This document shows positions 1 through 11,559 of a DNA stretch of 64,000 bases, one piece after another. This DNA is from Kappaphycus alvarezii (lineage: Eukaryota; Rhodophyta; Florideophyceae; Gigartinales; Solieriaceae). The stretch's first letter is position 1, and each line of letters opens with the position of its first letter. The notes under the pieces are model-generated. The model had not been told where the DNA came from and searched no databases. It was given only the letters and a program-made list of their open reading frames with translations. A program made the position numbers and the translations under genes. Where the stretch lies: the NCBI GenBank assembly GCA_002205965.3, contig NADL03000004.1, forward strand, positions 868,001-932,000, written 5' to 3'.

Positions 1-276
1 AACCGCATTTGGATCGATTCACCTGTCCCTTTGCCGCATGGTACACTTTGAAAGTCAAGATAGTCGCGTAGTTTCCTGCGCATACCATTTGTCGACTTAG
101 TTACATTGTCTGTTGTGACATACTCACGGAAGCTTAGTAGTATATCGTTGCCTGTAACAATTTTCCCAGTAGTTTTTGCAATGAACTTTTCCAGTTCCTT
201 ATCGTGAAACTCCGGTGTAGTCACGATGTTTTTGTAATATGTTACACATGAGTGGACAGAAAAAAATAAGTAGTTA
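1..276 (-). CDS. Partial reading frame at the window edge, function unknown
   Basis: On the minus strand one frame stays open for over 90 codons, from an in-frame TAA near 277 to the edge of the window, where it continues out of sight. The translation is mixed and soluble-looking (fragments HDKELEKFIAKTTGKIVTG and NGMRRKLRDYLDFQSVPCGKG), rich in charged residues, with no membrane segment. There is no in-frame ATG at the upstream end and no AG acceptor between the TAA and the reading frame, so this is either a 5'-truncated copy or an exon whose start I cannot place. I do not recognise the family. It could be a transposon or virus-derived gene fragment or the end of a host gene. The next sequence to its right is non-coding. 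Confidence 0.5.
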
Positions 277-1984
277 GATGTAGAATAAAATTAAAGCTCA
301 TTAGTTGATGGAGGCGCGCGCAATGCTGCCTCTAGACTTCAATAAGATGAAATCGCACGCAATGAGCTAACCTCTAGACAATCTCGACGCTCACTCGTCT
401 GCCAGCAGATGACCGTGCGCTTTTTTTTGCTTGCTCCTATTCGCAAATGAGGCTGTTAGATGGACGCAAAGTTTTTGACAACTTTATGAATGTAAAAACG
501 GATGATCCGGAAGGAGGCAGAGTATAGTACTGGCGAGGGTGTTTTGGTGTTCAGTCATAGAGCACGGCGGCAGTAGCTCTGTAGCAACTAAGCTACAGCA
601 GTACACCCTAAAGAGGGCGCAGACCCCATATTCATAATCACTATAGAAAAGAATCTACGCATATGCGCCTTGCGCGTATCTTACATTATATTGTAGCCCT
701 CGCCCCTGCACCCTTTTATGAGCATAACTTAGGTCGTCAGCGTGAACTCTCATGTGTGTTGAACGCTTATTTATTCTCCAGGCTAAAAGCCGCCTAGAGG
801 GCTATGTTGTCAGGATACTCTTGCAAGCGAATACTGTAATGCACAAAAGCGAAGAATCATGCTTGGTCGGAATTGGTTGTGTGTCATAGAGGGGCGGCAT
901 AGAGATAGTAGGTACATGAAATGTAGTAGCCGCTAGTGTCTATTGGGTCGTTGTTTTCATATGAGGACTACTCTTAGCACTTCTTTTTCAATACAATTTT
1001 TTTAACCTCAGCGCATTTTTTGTTCCTCCGCATTAGTTCATGAGTGTAGATGGCCGATCAAAACAAATTTTTCAAGATTGATGACCTCAATTAAGGCGTG
1101 AGCAATTTTCCTCACTAACGTCGGCTCTTCGCAAGAAGTTGTGAAAACGACTTCATTTTGAAAGAAAATATGGTTCTTATTATCGTAGGGGGTTTCAGAA
1201 ACGAATTCTCAGGTACAGAAAGAATTACTGCCTGTAAACTAATATAAAAAAACCTATTTTGCAGTAAAAATTTAGGGCTTCCAAAAAATTTGCCTTTCCA
1301 AAATGTGACGGAAACTGTCCTCATATGAGGAAAAAGTGTGCCTCATATGAGTACAGTGCTCCGAAGAGAAGAAAACTCCGTCATTGAGTATGGATATACA
1401 CTGGCGATGAGAATATATCACAATGATTGCATCCCGTAGTTTTATGGGCTGGCTGTCGGTGAGGTCCTTTTTCCGGAGGAGTTCCATGTTCCTGGTAGCG
1501 GTTGTGAGGGGCGTTTAGTAGGCACTGGGTGATGTGGGAACCAGTGCAGGAACCAACGTAGGACGAGGCGACGTGGGTGCCCCTTGAAGATGGGGGGGTG
1601 TGAGTAAAGCTGGGAAGTATCCAACTTGTGCCGTGGCGGGTGCATGTCGGGGTGAGATGCGACGCTGGCGGCGGCACGGGGGGGGCTGTGACGGGTTTTC
1701 CAGACGGAGATGTAACGGTGGGATGGTAAAGGTGGTCCAAAGTCGTGTGACTGGAGGAGTGAAGACTCGCCTGTATCAGATTAGCTACTCAATCTGGTCA
1801 ACTTGTGCAGCATCCGTAATTTGTCGCTCACCGAAACACGCAGAGCTTAGTCAATCAATTCCAACTTAATTTTAAGTACTTGGCAACGTTGCACATTTGT
1901 ACTGTACACCAGTGATAAAAGATGAAGCTAAAGTCGTGTGGCACTCCTCACTGTACTGTACTTTACTTTACTTGCTGTAAAGCC
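277..1984. other. Gene-poor stretch with a GC-rich island
   Basis: No convincing gene. A small hairpin (arms 579-585 and 592-598, enclosed by a second pair at 536-542 and 603-609) lies in it. The palindrome CCTCATATGAGG is at 1319-1330, with a one-arm variant near 1342. A GC-rich island at about 1440-1760 is open on the minus strand (1381-1740) with a proline/threonine-rich translation that resembles nothing known to me. GTAC-rich words appear at about 1900-1970. Confidence 0.5.
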
Positions 1985-2397
1985 TGTTGTCTCGAAAATT
2001 CAAGGGATAAAAAGCAGACTGGCGGCGTTAGCGGCGAGCCTGAAAAAACTGTAGACGTTTTTGCTTAGGGTAGGCAAGTTGAGTAGCTTGAAATAAAATT
2101 GTTGATGATTTTTTTACTTCAGTGCCCAAGGCGGCTGGTCCTTTTATAGACAGTAGATGCCGTCGACTATCTCTAGCACATCTCCTAACTACTTACTAGA
2201 TTCCCTAGTGAATAGTCTTGCGGACGGCACTAGTGACCCTTACACTATGACAGTCCTAGCAGACATAGCTAACAGTACAATAGGATAGAGAAAATATAGA
2301 TTACATACGTGGGATAAAAAATAGTAGTAAGGGCAAAAAATACACTACAGGACTGTAAATAGAACATAAATAAATTATGTGTATCCTTATTTCAACA
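1985..2397 (-). repeat. Solo LTR of a copia-type element
   Basis: Read on the minus strand, this 413-bp block starts TGTTG and ends CAACA, the inverted termini typical of Ty1/copia LTRs. It aligns along its whole length with the sequence just after the copia polypurine tract at 60647-61073 (+). Shared segments include AATAAAATTGTTGAT, CTTCAGTGCCCAAGGC, ATCTCTAGCACATCT and TGCGGACGG. A TATA-like TATAAAAGG reads on the minus strand from the bases at 2150-2158. No copia internal sequence flanks it, so it is probably a solo LTR. I cannot see a matching target duplication in the flanks, which suggests age or rearrangement. Confidence 0.8.
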
Positions 2398-5300
2398 CCT
2401 GTTACTAGGATACAAATAACATCCCCGTAGTGAAGATGCGCCAAATTCGGCCAAGCACCTGGTTTGGCAGTGCTAGCGGTGCCAGGTGACTGGCCGGGCT
2501 CCTACATATCTGTATCCATCTACCCTGTGGTATCCCTCTCACTCTTAGACGCCCCCGGGATCTTTGGTTTCTTTCGAGGTCTTGAATCCTACGAGCACTA
2601 CATGCAGAAGCACCTAGTGCGGAGGCTTTCTTTAGTCGCTCAGGTGTGAGCCTCCGACGCGTTGTTTCGTACCGCGCCAACAAATTGCTGTTGGCTCGGT
2701 ACGAAACAACGCATCCTTGCCTATATTTAGGTACGTATCTGTCCGTAGAATTGGTCTTGTTGCAGCAAAAGTACTCGAATATTGTAGAGACTGCACAAAG
2801 AGCGCAGTAAAGGACAAAATAGCGAGGAGGGGCATTTCACGCCGAACAAAATGGAAAGGAACTATTGCATGAGACAAGATTGAAGACAGTACAGTATTTT
2901 AACAACCTCCACTTTCCCAGCTCCCCCAATGACCCTTCTTTCCAAATATTAAACCACTCTAACGTTTTCCCCTTTGCCGTGTGGTCCCGACTCTTTACAA
3001 GTTTCTCCTCCGATGTAATTGCCGTGTTCACGATACATAACCTTGCGAATATCTTCGTACGGATCTCTCTATAAAATTGGCCCTATTGTCCAATGAGTAC
3101 TAGAGAATATTGTAGGAAGTACACGACGAGTGCATTACAAGATAAAATAGCGAGGACGGGCATTTAAAGCTAACATAAATGAAAATGAACGAAAGCGTGA
3201 TACAAGATTGACGGCAGCACAGCATTTTAATAACGTCCACTTTCCCTGGTAATCCTACCTCTTTACAAGGTCCCCCACTTAACTCAGGCATCAAAGACAG
3301 CATTTCTCTCCAAGTCATTCTATTCCACTTATCTTATTAGGTCGCAGTCCGATATTCGAAGCGAGAAATCAAGATCCAGCGGTTTATTGTTCTGGAGCTC
3401 GTGAGATAACAGGAACCAGGGCAATGAGGTACTGTATCTGCAGGGATGTTAGAGAGTGACCCTGAAGTCACAAGCAACCTTCGTTCCCGGGGCGAGCGTT
3501 TTCGGGCCTTCAGAACCGAACCGGACAGGGGTATGTTTGGTGGATATTAACACAAGAGCTGTTCCGGGCGGTGAAGGCTCATTCGCTCTTAAAAAAGTTG
3601 GGTTAGAGGACACGAATGAAAGCGTGACGCCAGTCTCCTCAGCTGCCAGGGCGAAACACGTATTTTGCCTATTGTCCGACGAGGTACCGTCAAACCGTCA
3701 TGCGTTCGAGGGAGTCTTGATGATGCCGGCATGGCATATCTTTTGTAGAATACATTAGCCTTAATACCTCAATACCATAGCACGAAACGGATTTAGATCC
3801 CCTGGCTGTAGATCGCCTCCATTACCTACAGTACCACGAGAGCTCATCTTCTAAATTTGGACCTGCATAGGTTCAATGCGTAGGAGGGTTTGGAAGGAAT
3901 TTTAGTTGTCAAGTCGTGCCTGCACTGTACAGTACAGTACAGCGAGTACAGTACATGCTCCTCTCGAAAATAGGCAACTTTCACTGCAGTACTCGATTGC
4001 GAGCAGCTACAAAGTAATAAGAATTTGTTGTGTTTACCTACGGGGTGTACTGTACTGCACACAGTATTACCTTTTGAAGGGGTAATGCAGAATACAGTGG
4101 TAAAATATTACTGCGTTGGCAAATCAAAGCTACTGCGTGGACACAATTTTGATGAAAAGTGAAACTGTAGAAGGGGGAAGAGGTGACCTTTTATTCAAAT
4201 GCAGTATGAGGGAACCTTACGGCCCTAGGTAGTATGTAGGAGGCTGTGCGTTGCTACAGTACATTGCTGTAGCGTACTTTAAAGCCAGTCTACAGTTTGG
4301 TGGTGCATGTTCCGATAAAGGTAACGAAAGATTTCCAACAAACAAAAGAGAACGATCTGCTGCTCCACGAGAGTGACTATTTTTAAATTGCTCAAGAACC
4401 ACAATATCTCTTTTTCTTATTTCAAGCAATTCTGCTCAAGATGTTGTTTGCTTGCGATTTGTATCAAGCCGCGGCAGAGCCGCGTTTACGGGTTTCTCCC
4501 ACGGGTCGAGAACATACCAACCAAGTTCGCTACGCTGCCCTGCAGCGTACAGTTTTGTACTTGAATCTTGCTAGTTAGAATTTACCGGGTGCCCGGGTGC
4601 AGACTGTATCCCGCGCTCGTTACAACCCTGGTTGTTTGGCCAAAAGAGTTATCACGCCAGCACTGTTCGCGAGTATGAACATGCTATTCTGTAGGATACG
4701 CCTCCCCAGCAAGATCGCCCACTACAGTACGGAAAATCCATAAGGCAAAAATAAGGCCTTCCAGTCTTCTGTTTCGTGGTGACAGCGCATGTTTGATAGA
4801 CCTTTGCACTGTCCAAGGGCCAGATGCTGTTCACTTCCAACCGAAGACAGAGAAGATTGATTCAGTTCGAGTAAGTCCCATAGCAAGGGCCTCACCCGAG
4901 AGTATCACCATGAGACGCTTATGTCCCTCGATGGAAGAAACAGTCTACCAAACAAGGACCCTGTACCTTTCCGGATCAGGTATTCCGACATTTGCATTTA
5001 CCCGTAAGAGTAACTTGTCTCTTACCGTTGCCAAACATCAGTTATCTCACCAGCGATACCGCCCTTTATCTGGATCGCAAACCACATGCAAGTAGCGAGG
5101 CGGAAGTCTACTGGAACATCTATACTCGTTAATGAAATAACCACTTGCACACTGTTTTTCTCAAGGAACCTTTATGAGGATTGCAGTCTCGCTCTCATTT
5201 TGCTGCACGTTCAGCTTGAAACGCCAGTCCCCCCCCCTAAACTGCACTGCATCGTACGTATCCACTGAGAATGGCACAAGATTGACACTATAAATGATGG

Positions 5301-8300
5301 CTTTTCTGTGAAGAGTAGAAATTAGGCATTCGAGATGTTTTCGTAGTAATGACCTAAATATGGGATCCTTTATTCTAGAACGAGATCTGATTATGTGATC
5401 TCTAAAGGGTGTCTGATCATTTCTCTCGCTCAAGCGATGATTCTTGTTCAAATATGCAACTGTCTTCAAATGGCCGCAATCGATTCCCGCAGCCACGGTG
5501 TGCCAAGGAACGTTAAGTAGTTGCTGCTAACCGTATGTGTGGGTGTTATCCTTTGAAAGGCGTGAAGTGTGGAATTTGGACAGCACTGTACACTGCACTG
5601 TACTGTACCGTGCAATACACATTGTATGTAAGGAGGGAGAGAATTCAGATTTGGTGGATTTGGTAGGGTTTTGTGTCGGTAGACTGAATTCATCAAGTTT
5701 CGGAAGGTTGTCGTCGAGCAAAGGATAGTTCCCCAGACTAGCGAAGGCATCCTTGTCCAGTTTGAAACTTGACGAGAGGGGATACCCAACCAGAACCAAC
5801 CAATGTAGCCACAATTGTTGCATTACCTGAGAGGCTTTACTCGACTGCACGTTTCACTTCTAACGGGGACAAATGTTGGAACTTTTAAGAATTGCTCGCC
5901 GCCTGTAAGTTGTTGTGTTTTGGTTAAACGACTGTACGTATGGCCCTAGTGGAGCATGTAATCGCAGGCAAGCGTGGTAGTTTTCTACCATAATCGAGCG
6001 CAATGACCAATGGTTAGTTACATACGAGCCACGCTCCAAAATGGTGTATAGGGCCGTATCGGGAAAGCAATTTGCTGCGAAACTTTTTTTGCTCCAAGAG
6101 GGATCAGCATCATGGGTGAGAAAGCTGCTTTCCCGAGCTTCTTTCACAGGTCTGGCGGTCGAGTCCTAGGCCTGAATTAAATGCGGTTGGCGTTTGACAA
6201 GGTCACCCGGTCCCGATTATCCGCTTTCCGATGCTTGCGAAGCGGTTGAGACAAAGAGGTAAATATGTCTCCCTCAATCACGAAGGCTTTCCTGGTTACA
6301 CTTTAACTGGCCTAAAAAACAAATGCAGTATCTGAGGAGAGCGGCCTTTGAGCAAGGAGGGGTCTGAGTATCGCTGCTGCGTTTGAGGGTTAATCTACAC
6401 AGCGGCGCAACTCCGCAGTGCAAAGCTACTTGAGTCGTGTTGAGGTCTGGTATTGATCTTTGGCGTTTACATGCGTTGATTGCAGTTCTGTAATGGATGC
6501 TTGCAAAAAAAACCTGCCGAGGAGATTTCCACAACTGGAACACAATGGCAATGGTGCATTCGGCACAAGTATATGGTTGTACCTGCTAATAAACATATGT
6601 ACAGTAGAGTTCCACAGGGGCATCTCTACGTTTGGATATTTTGTGTATTGAAGTAATCGTCGGCTAAGGGACGGGTCATCACAGAAACTTGGGGCTTAAA
6701 GCCGGTGAGTAGCATGTGGGTGGATATTTATGGATTGTCGGGTTGGGATATTTCCCAACGTAATCGGGAGATATCAGAGTCTAAACAGGTGCAACTGGCG
6801 GTGCTCGGTGGAAGACCAAAAAGTGCAGCAGGAATATTGGAGGAAACTAAAATATTTAATGAGGAAATTTCAATAGTGAAGGAAGGGAATGGGCGCAGGA
6901 GGGGAGGGTGGCTCTGGATTTAAAAATGTGAGGTGTCGACGAGTCGACTTAGGACAGGTGGCATGTGTTCCTTGAGAGTGATCAATTGATTGATGTGCTC
7001 GTTTTGTAACCTTTTGCCGTTTTGATGGTGGAAAGTATCCTACAGTGCTATTGCTCTTGGACAAGGCTAGTGGTGGTGGAACAATTACGTTGGCCATTTG
7101 CAGATTCCGAATAATTTTCCATTTCCTTCGAAAAACCAAATGGATTGACATGGCCCATTAGAATCTCTGAAATTTTACATTTTAGTCTATTACTCGAGAA
7201 AAATAATGCTGAAAAACGATCGAGAGTATTTTTTTTGGACTGTCATTAGGATAAAATGAGGGGCCCAAACGTTCCTCTGGGGTGTTGCTTGGATGTCTTT
7301 TGCTGCAGTATTATCGGCTTATATTGAGATGCACTTCCAAAAAAATACAAGGTTGGTCTGTCCCTACATGTTCTGTACACTCTGCTGCTGTACTGTACTG
7401 TATAGTGAAAATGAAAAAAACATCTCCTCAACCCGTAAGTTTTGAACGAATATTGCAACTGAAAAATGTTGATTTTAATATATATTCCTGCATTTTGCAA
7501 ACCAATGGACCGCTCTAAAGCATTAACATCAAGTTGGCGCGATCTCTGCGATGAGCTAAACTTGAGACTTTTTCACCAAGAACGTACTGTACAACTTGGG
7601 ATTCCTGGGGAGATTCTCCAGCATAGCTCCGCTGTGTACTGCGCGCGGCACATGTTTGTTAAGAGAATATGCTAACTCTGGTACAAGCGGTGTAGGGGTA
7701 GAGAGACACCGTCCTGATGGACAAGGTCACTTCATCAGAGCAGTGCCTTCGTAGCGGATTCACCAAAGTATTGTACTGCAGTTAAGATCGGTCCATGCGG
7801 AAAGTGGCAAGTTGTTTGAAGTCTTTGGGTTGTTCAGTCGGAATGCTACGTTGGGAGGCATTTTCTTTCTCTCGTTTTTTTTTATTTTCATCACATTTTT
7901 TTTGCGCTTACATGTCTTCCGTCACTTTGTAGTTCTTTGAATGAATAGAAAAAACCTTTATGATGTTAGTGTAGTGGTACTACACCCTTGGCGTATCATT
8001 TTTCATTTTCATTTTTTTTTGTGTGGCAATGTATGATGCAGTGCAGTATGTTGCGGTATGAGTTGTTTGAAAGATGTATATTGCGGTGCCCTCCTGATGG
8101 TTTCCGTTTTACTTTTCAAGACCTCTCAAATCACATTGTTTTTGCTGTCTCGCTGTCTCTCGACAACTCTCCAAGCCTTGTGTGTGTTTTCAAGACCCTG
8201 GGCAATATTTTGCACCGGGTGATTCACCTGCATTTCACCTCTCTTCCCCCGGTGCGAAACTATACGCTACTTGCACTTTCCCCTTCGTCCGCCTGCTGTC

Positions 8301-8877
8301 GTGACCACTCCTTGTCTTCCACCACCAAATTCACACCTTCCATCCTGCTTGTGTCCCCAAACTCCCCGTTGCACTCATTACGGCTGCCATCGTGGACTAC
8401 GCTCAGCCTTCGTGCAATACAATTTGCCTACCGTCAACTCTCCCAATCTTGACAACTTTCCATCCCTGCCTCTACTACCGCGCAACCACCCGCTCCGCTG
8501 CCTCGTTCTCTCACCGTCCTCACTGTTTTCTCGACTTTCACCATCATCCAGGCGCTCAATTTCGCCTCCGCGGATTTGTTCACCATTCTGCCCTGCACCC
8601 CAAATCTCCGTGTAACAGGTAACAGTCTTTCTCATCTTCATCGTTGATAAATGCGCCCCAACGACTCCACGCGTACTTCACCCGTGAGCTTAACCTGAAT
8701 TTATCCAGGAACACTACTCGCTGCATTTAACTTCAATCTTCAAAAACCACATTTACACTATACCACGTTCAATATGCAAAACCCTCTCAACCGCTGTCTA
8801 CACGTCTGTCGTCATGTCAACCCCATTCTAGTGGCCCTCTCCCAAAGAGTGATTCGGTTCAGTCCCTCGTGTCTCTC
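2398..8877. other. Gene-poor stretch upstream of the LRR/PP2A B'' gene
   Basis: About 6.5 kb without a supportable gene. It contains the diverged tandem duplication listed separately, GTAC-rich arrays (3921-3954, 5583-5620, 7386-7403) and a 42-bp repeat at about 4168-4211 that recurs at about 12114-12157. A 100-codon plus frame at 3456-3758 is open but unrecognised. From about 8200 the plus strand becomes pyrimidine-rich (C and T runs), as expected for promoter and 5' UTR sequence of the gene starting at 8878. Confidence 0.5.
2731..3245. repeat. Diverged tandem duplication, period about 326 bp
   Basis: The sequence from about 2731 to 2920 recurs from about 3057 to 3245 in the same orientation. 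Shared blocks in order: GTACGNATCT, GAATATTGTAG, ACAAGAT/GACAAAATAGCGAGGA, GGGCATTT, GAGACAAGATTGA against GATACAAGATTGA, and TTAANAACNTCCACTTTCCC. Both copies carry many substitutions and small indels, so the duplication is old. Neither copy has a convincing reading frame. Confidence 0.7.
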
Positions 8878-11559
8878 ATGAACTGCTCCACCAATGTGTC
8901 AGCATCTCAACTAGAAGATTCCACCATTCGTGGAGTTGACGGAAACGGGGATACTCACTCAGTCACTCTCACACAAGAAACCGAATATGTTCCCCTCTCA
9001 GGTCTTGGCCTTGCAACCGTTACTCTCAGTCCACTTCATGTCGATTTATTGTCTCGTTCCGTCCGAGAAATCTCCCTCGCCGCAAATGATTTGGAGGTCG
9101 TAGACCTTACCCCACTGCAGTCGTGCAAAGCCCTAACTGTTCTGTCTTTGAACAGTAATCGCATCGCTTCTCTGGATGTTTCTTCGCTCCAGTATTGCAC
9201 CAAACTGGAACGTCTCTGGCTCCACGACAACTGCTTGGAATCAATCGACCTTTCCCCTATCTCCTCATGCAAGGCCCTTCGATCTCTTTATCTAGAAGAT
9301 AATTCGTTACATGATGCCACTATAGACTTGTCCCCACTCAGCCATACCCACAATCTACGATCACTTCGTCTGGGTGGCAATCGTTTAGGAGGAAAGCTAG
9401 ATCTTACTCCACTCCTCTGTTGCCCTGGGCTTTCAGTTTTCAATGTTGACTCCACTGTGTCCTTAGTATCCGATGGCGACTCAACGCAAGCCCGCGTCTC
9501 CTCGGCGTTTCGCAGAATTGTTTTGGATATCAAGTTCACTGGAAAACCTGTCGATCCGTCTGAGCCGCAGCAAAAGGGTGCATCTGCATCTTCAAATTCG
9601 CCGCGAAAAGAGGATTCGCCGTCCAAGCTGCGGAGAAGGGTTACGCCACCTGGTCGCTGTTCCCAGCAATCTTCGAACAAGCTGTCGCGACAGCCCAGTG
9701 GCCCATGTCCCATTGTCAAGGTCTTGCTGGTAGGATTTCGGAGACTGGCCCGGTACGCAGCGGAGGACTCGTTTACGCGTTGTGGCAAGATTATGATCCG
9801 GGCTGCGAGCCAGAATGTGGCGTCTATAGATCCAGGTTTGCTCCTGGATTCACACTTGGTAATTCTGTATGCCCCCTCAGAAAAGACTATGCGGCAAGTT
9901 ACGGTAGTAGTGGGAAGAATTCCTACAGTCGTCATTGGAACCGAGAGGTATCGCTCCACAGCTGACAATCGCGTGCTGGAGCTTTTGGATCGCTTCAATT
10001 TTTACGCTGACCCGCTTGACCCTGAAGATACGCGAGTAGTTTACAACATGGGCAGAGATTACGCAAACGGTTCCAAGACTATGCCATCTCGCATTGCCGC
10101 CGATGTTGAATCCGCCGTGCCGCTGAATCCTGAGTCTAGTCCAGTGAGTGACGATGACGAGAGGGTTGACGGAGGCGGCAACACTGCACTCCGCCGCAGC
10201 TACTCCGAGTCCTCATTGCTGGATAGCTTCGGAAGCGATAATATCGAACTCGAGGACATTGAAGATGAGGAACTCTCAGCGAAGTTTTCTCATCACGCCG
10301 TAGAAATCCTTGAGCGCGGAAAGAATTCTCGCAGAGGTTCGTCAGCTCCAGATATGCCTCATCTTCCCGCAACCACATGGACAGAGGTTACTCGGCGATT
10401 GAGGGAACGCAGGGGAAAGAGAATGGGGAGGGGTTGGGGAGGCTACAATGGATCAGAAATGAGCATGCATGGCAAAAATAAGCTGCGGGCTGAGCAAGCT
10501 GCTGTTGAGGTCGCATTCCACGACCTTGGTGGATATGCGACATTAGATAGTTGCACAGGACTCGCACGTGCGTGTGGACTTCCGAAATGTGCTGGACCTG
10601 TGTTGTTCAAAGCCGCGTACGGCTCTTCATTTGAGATTGAGTCTACGACACCGGAGGCTGGGGTCCCAAATCCGCCAATGGAGCGAAAGAATCGGCGGAT
10701 ATCTGCCGAGGCGTTTATGGTGTACTGGAACTCACGGTTGAAGGTATTTGATGGGGAAGAACGCCTGTCAAACATTCTAGAGGACAGTCTAACTGGATTT
10801 CACGCATTCGAGGGCAGTCTTGCAGGGCGAAGTGTCTACGGAGCTCCGCTTCCTGATAAGGCCTCAAGTACGGGAGCAATCCCTTCTGCTGAAAACTTGA
10901 ATTGGAGGGGCAGTTCAGCGGTGGGCGGACGCGCGGGGCGTGGAAGCATGTGTCGAGTCGAGTCAATGAGCAGCTTACCGACAGACATTTCCTGTCCATG
11001 TGATGCTGGTATTGAATCTCTGATAAGGACGTTCATGGAAGGAAGGAGCTCGAGGTTCGGATCATTTGCCCTGGTGAAAATGTCCGAGGCAGTAGCCATC
11101 GGGTCTTCATTAGTGCTGTATGGCCTGCGTAGCGCAAGTAAGAACAGGGTAGGAGGGCTCGCGAGACCTGTGTGTCCGAAAGAGGTGCGAGAGGGTAAGC
11201 TGAATGCGTCTCTAATCGCAGCGGAGGCGGGTATCTTTGAGGGAGTGGCCAGTGGTTTGTCAATGGATCAGATACGGTCCGTGAAAGGTTGCTTTGCGAC
11301 AGAGGCATGTCCGGAGGCGGTTTCAAGAAATTCAGGATTGGCCTTGAGTTACATGCTGTCGATTGAGGAAGTAGTAAGGTTTTGCATCTCTCGGAAGACG
11401 TTACTTCCCGGAGCAGTCAAGAGGACCATGGCTGTGCATTGTCGAAAAGGCACTGAGATGAGTCTAGGGGAGTTTGCCGTATTTTTGTGTGTTTTGAACA
11501 ATTTATCTTCGAATGGTGCGTTGGACTATTTCTATCACGGTGGTGGACACAGACCATGA
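8878..11559 (+). CDS. LRR / receiver-like / PP2A B''-like regulatory protein (main frame)
   Basis: A single open frame of about 893 codons from ATG 8878. The frame is open upstream to about 8731 without another ATG, so 8878 is the first usable start. Residues about 60-205 hold five to six leucine-rich repeats of about 23 residues with the LxxLxLxxN core. Residues about 280-395 look like a Rossmann or receiver-like fold (KVLLVGF, LVILYAP, PTVVIGTE) without a clear phospho-acceptor. An acidic and serine-rich linker follows. From about residue 535 the sequence tracks the PP2A B'' family (PPP2R3 and plant TON2/FASS): LRAEQAA, ACGLPKCAGPVLFKAA, ISAEAFMVYWNSRL, and MSLGEFAVFLCVL before ALDYFY. The frame then runs into TGA at 11557 instead of the last EF-hand. 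Likely role: targeting or regulation of PP2A in the cytoplasm (inference). Pyrimidine-rich sequence upstream fits a promoter. Family assignment of the C-terminal half is fairly sure; the middle domain is tentative. Confidence 0.85.
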   Translation: MNCSTNVSASQLEDSTIRGVDGNGDTHSVTLTQETEYVPLSGLGLATVTLSPLHVDLLSRSVREISLAANDLEVVDLTPLQSCKALTVLSLNSNRIASLDVSSLQYCTKLERLWLHDNCLESIDLSPISSCKALRSLYLEDNSLHDATIDLSPLSHTHNLRSLRLGGNRLGGKLDLTPLLCCPGLSVFNVDSTVSLVSDGDSTQARVSSAFRRIVLDIKFTGKPVDPSEPQQKGASASSNSPRKEDSPSKLRRRVTPPGRCSQQSSNKLSRQPSGPCPIVKVLLVGFRRLARYAAEDSFTRCGKIMIRAASQNVASIDPGLLLDSHLVILYAPSEKTMRQVTVVVGRIPTVVIGTERYRSTADNRVLELLDRFNFYADPLDPEDTRVVYNMGRDYANGSKTMPSRIAADVESAVPLNPESSPVSDDDERVDGGGNTALRRSYSESSLLDSFGSDNIELEDIEDEELSAKFSHHAVEILERGKNSRRGSSAPDMPHLPATTWTEVTRRLRERRGKRMGRGWGGYNGSEMSMHGKNKLRAEQAAVEVAFHDLGGYATLDSCTGLARACGLPKCAGPVLFKAAYGSSFEIESTTPEAGVPNPPMERKNRRISAEAFMVYWNSRLKVFDGEERLSNILEDSLTGFHAFEGSLAGRSVYGAPLPDKASSTGAIPSAENLNWRGSSAVGGRAGRGSMCRVESMSSLPTDISCPCDAGIESLIRTFMEGRSSRFGSFALVKMSEAVAIGSSLVLYGLRSASKNRVGGLARPVCPKEVREGKLNASLIAAEAGIFEGVASGLSMDQIRSVKGCFATEACPEAVSRNSGLALSYMLSIEEVVRFCISRKTLLPGAVKRTMAVHCRKGTEMSLGEFAVFLCVLNNLSSNGALDYFYHGGGHRP

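Noticed and set aside
8271..8615. Overlapping frames just before the PP2A B''-like gene
   Set aside because: Pyrimidine-rich sequence lacks stop codons on several frames; translations are low-complexity Ser/Pro/Leu and look like promoter or 5' UTR, not protein.
9288..9998. A 236-codon minus-strand open frame
   Set aside because: It is antisense to the LRR/receiver part of the PP2A B''-like gene, which has clear domains on the plus strand; the antisense frame has none.
11536..11536. A spliceosomal intron explaining the frame change in the PP2A B''-like gene
   Set aside because: The homologous codons on both sides are only one base apart, which leaves no room for an intron.
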